Source of the DNA: Candidatus Bathyarchaeota archaeon
GTDB taxonomy: Archaea; Thermoproteota; Bathyarchaeia; TCS64
NCBI GenBank assembly: GCA_030739585.1
Contig: JASLYX010000008.1
Coordinates: 1 to 62,229, forward strand
DNA: 62,229 nt
Direction of reading: 5' to 3'
The notes below the pieces were generated by a model, which saw only the letters and a list, made by a program, of their open reading frames with translations, did no database searches and was not told where the DNA came from. Shown piece after piece: positions 61,094 to 62,229 of the stretch (positions within the stretch are counted from its first letter, which is position 1; the number at the start of each line of letters is the position of its first letter). The position numbers were made by a program, and so were the translations under genes.

Positions 61094-61636
61094 TTACTGG
61101 ATATATCCCAATTGAGTCAGTCTTTTTAGAACGTTCTCTACACTTTCCTCAATGGATTCCTTACTAGTATCAAGGACGAGTTCAGGGTCCTCAGGTTCTT
61201 CGTAGGGATCATCGACCCCCGTAAAATTAGATATCTCTCCTTGCAAGGCCTTTTTGTACATTCCCTTGACATCCCGCTCAATACAGACCTCCACGGGGGT
61301 GCGTGTATAGACCTCAATGAATTCCCCTATCTCTTCCCGAGTTTTTATCCTCCTAGCGCGATATGGTGAAACAAAGGTAGCTAGGACGGCGACCCCATTC
61401 CTTGTGAGAAGTTTCGCGACAAAGGTAACACGCTTGATGTTTTCGTCTCTGTCTTGCTTTGTAAAACCAAGATCACTCGTCAGGCCCTGCCGCACGATGT
61501 CCCCGTCAAGTCTCTCAACTTTATATCCTCGTTCTTTGAGTCTTTCGGCAACAACATCCGCTACTGTTGTTTTACCCGAACAGGGTAGGCCCGTGAACCA
61601 CACAGTAAAACCTTTTTGATCCCTCATTTTATCCAT
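61094..61636 (-). CDS. cysC: Adenylylsulfate (APS) kinase
   Basis: 180 residues: P-loop 'WFTGLPCSGKTTVA', 'RLDGDIVRQGLTSDLGFTKQ' for APS binding, 'TFVSPYRARR' and 'FTGVDDPYEEPEDPELVLDT'. It phosphorylates APS to PAPS. No ATP sulfurylase or PAPS-using gene is in the window, so whether it feeds sulfate assimilation or sulfation is open. Confidence 0.95.
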   Translation of the reverse strand: MDKMRDQKGFTVWFTGLPCSGKTTVADVVAERLKERGYKVERLDGDIVRQGLTSDLGFTKQDRDENIKRVTFVAKLLTRNGVAVLATFVSPYRARRIKTREEIGEFIEVYTRTPVEVCIERDVKGMYKKALQGEISNFTGVDDPYEEPEDPELVLDTSKESIEESVENVLKRLTQLGYIQ

Positions 61637-61711
61637 TCACCTGACGTATTCCACTAGAGAATATAGGTAAGTAGGGTAATTGAAAATGGTTACCTTAGGG
61701 ATAAGAAAAGT

Positions 61712-61939
61712 CTAGACGACGATCATCGTCAGCGTTGATTTTACATTGTCGATGGTCCTTATATTGGAGCTAATAACATCTTTGAGCTGCTGGAGATTTT
61801 CGGCCTCTATTCTTACGACGAGGTCATAGACCCCGTAGACGCCATAAAATTCTTTGACCGCATCGATCTTTTTAAGTGCAGCCCCTACCTCAGCATCCGC
61901 TCCCATATCTGTGTTGATTAGAACAAAGGCGACATTCAT
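61712..61939 (-). CDS. Stand-alone Lrp/AsnC ligand-binding (RAM) domain protein
   Basis: 75 residues forming only the RAM beta-alpha-beta-beta-alpha-beta domain: 'AFVLINTDMGADAEVGAALK', 'FYGVYGVYDLVVRIEA'. It lacks the DNA-binding half of Lrp, and such proteins form amino-acid-binding oligomers and may modulate full-length Lrp regulators. Its ATG overlaps the stop of the zinc-ribbon gene (61936-61939). Confidence 0.9.
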   Translation of the reverse strand: MNVAFVLINTDMGADAEVGAALKKIDAVKEFYGVYGVYDLVVRIEAENLQQLKDVISSNIRTIDNVKSTLTMIVV

Positions 61940-62229
61940 GAAATCCCATTGAGCTTGGATTGTAAAGGTTTAAGTTTTTCTAGGGAAAGAGTAGCTTCCC
62001 ATTCATGCTCTCGGCTGCATCTCCACCAGACCTTCTTGTTGCTTCCTGGGGTTATCTGATATGGTGTTAAATCCCCGTTCCTGGTTGGGTGCCACTCCTC
62101 AGCTAGTTCAGGATATTTTTCTACTAGGCTTCCGCTTCGTTTCAACACTGATCTCCTAAATGTCTCGCCTCGAATTTTCTTGGCGCAGACCGGACAACCA
62201 TTTCCCCTTCTCCTTTCGCCTACCCTTGC
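61936..62229 (-). CDS. C-terminal end of a DUF4379-type zinc-ribbon repeat protein (cut by window edge)
   Basis: The frame is open from the right edge. It reads 'GNGCPVCAKKIRGETFRRS', the end of one repeat, then 'EKYPELAEEWHPTRNGDLTP' and 'GSNKKVWWRCSREHEWEA', the start of the next, and ends without the second CxxC. Tandem 'EWHPTKNGDLTP ... WWKC ... CPxC' ribbons are the DUF4379 pattern. The last 23 residues do not fit, so the 3' end may be shifted or truncated. A GTG at 62148 could serve only as an internal start. A further fragment of the same family is at 25529. Confidence 0.75.
   Translation of the reverse strand, partial: ARVGERRRGNGCPVCAKKIRGETFRRSVLKRSGSLVEKYPELAEEWHPTRNGDLTPYQITPGSNKKVWWRCSREHEWEATLSLEKLKPLQSKLNGIS

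Overview
The window is archaeal chromosome. The evidence is a long ribosomal-protein superoperon in archaeal order with archaeal-only members (S4e, L32e, L19e, L14e, RNase P subunit Rpp29), the KEOPS genes kae1 and bud32 as separate overlapping genes, an EndA-type tRNA endonuclease subunit, an archaeal CMP kinase, an EMC3/DUF106 membrane protein, TATA-box promoters often placed for leaderless transcripts, and many TTG/GTG starts. Unfused kae1/bud32, an EndA subunit that looks structural (heteromeric enzyme), and heavy investment in peptide uptake fit a TACK lineage of Bathyarchaeia type. No rRNA is present, so that placement is inference.

Layout. (1) 1-9838, all minus: a dipeptide/oligopeptide ABC transporter (oppBCDF plus a solute-binding protein cut by the left edge), two small membrane genes, a RidA deaminase, and a pair made of a PqqD-like small protein and an M28-like, PA-domain peptidase homologue. 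(2) 9977-13226: RdgB/HAM1, Bud32, Kae1 and a predicted nucleotidyltransferase, all minus. (3) 13321-16934, plus: a TGS GTPase with an altered P-loop, a NifU-like protein, a flavin-reductase-like protein and a cysteine synthase. (4) 17103-21393, minus: L14e, CMP kinase, the EMC3-like protein and both glycine decarboxylase P subunits. (5) 21519-31313, mixed: a membrane protein, ferredoxin, PGI/PMI isomerase, nitroreductase, a lone tyrosine recombinase, a SPOUT methyltransferase pair, an epimerase and EndA, with several decayed genes between. (6) 31549-47813, minus: HisRS, AlaX, SecY and the spc/S10 ribosomal genes back to L3. (7) 48316-51733: endonuclease III, HflX and an M42 aminopeptidase. (8) 52055-60301, minus: a second full copy of the peptide module (PqqD-like, M28-like, solute-binding protein, oppF, D, C, B), followed upstream by a decayed RidA gene. 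(9) 61094-62229, minus: APS kinase, a Lrp-type ligand-binding domain and the end of a zinc-ribbon repeat protein.

The most unusual content is the duplicated peptide module. Each copy couples an Opp/Dpp importer, whose binding protein stands on a collagen-like Gly-X-Y stalk before a C-terminal membrane anchor, to a cytosolic M28-fold protein. In both M28-like copies two metal-binding Asp positions have become Cys and one Glu ligand has become Gly. Its stop codon lies 3-4 bases from the start of a PqqD/RRE-like small protein. A RidA gene accompanies both modules, intact in one and a frameshifted ruin in the other, which suggests duplication of a larger ancestral block. Glycine decarboxylase, RidA, cysteine synthase, ferredoxin and the M42 peptidase fit a peptide- and amino-acid-degrading life style. 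I saw no tRNA, rRNA or CRISPR array.
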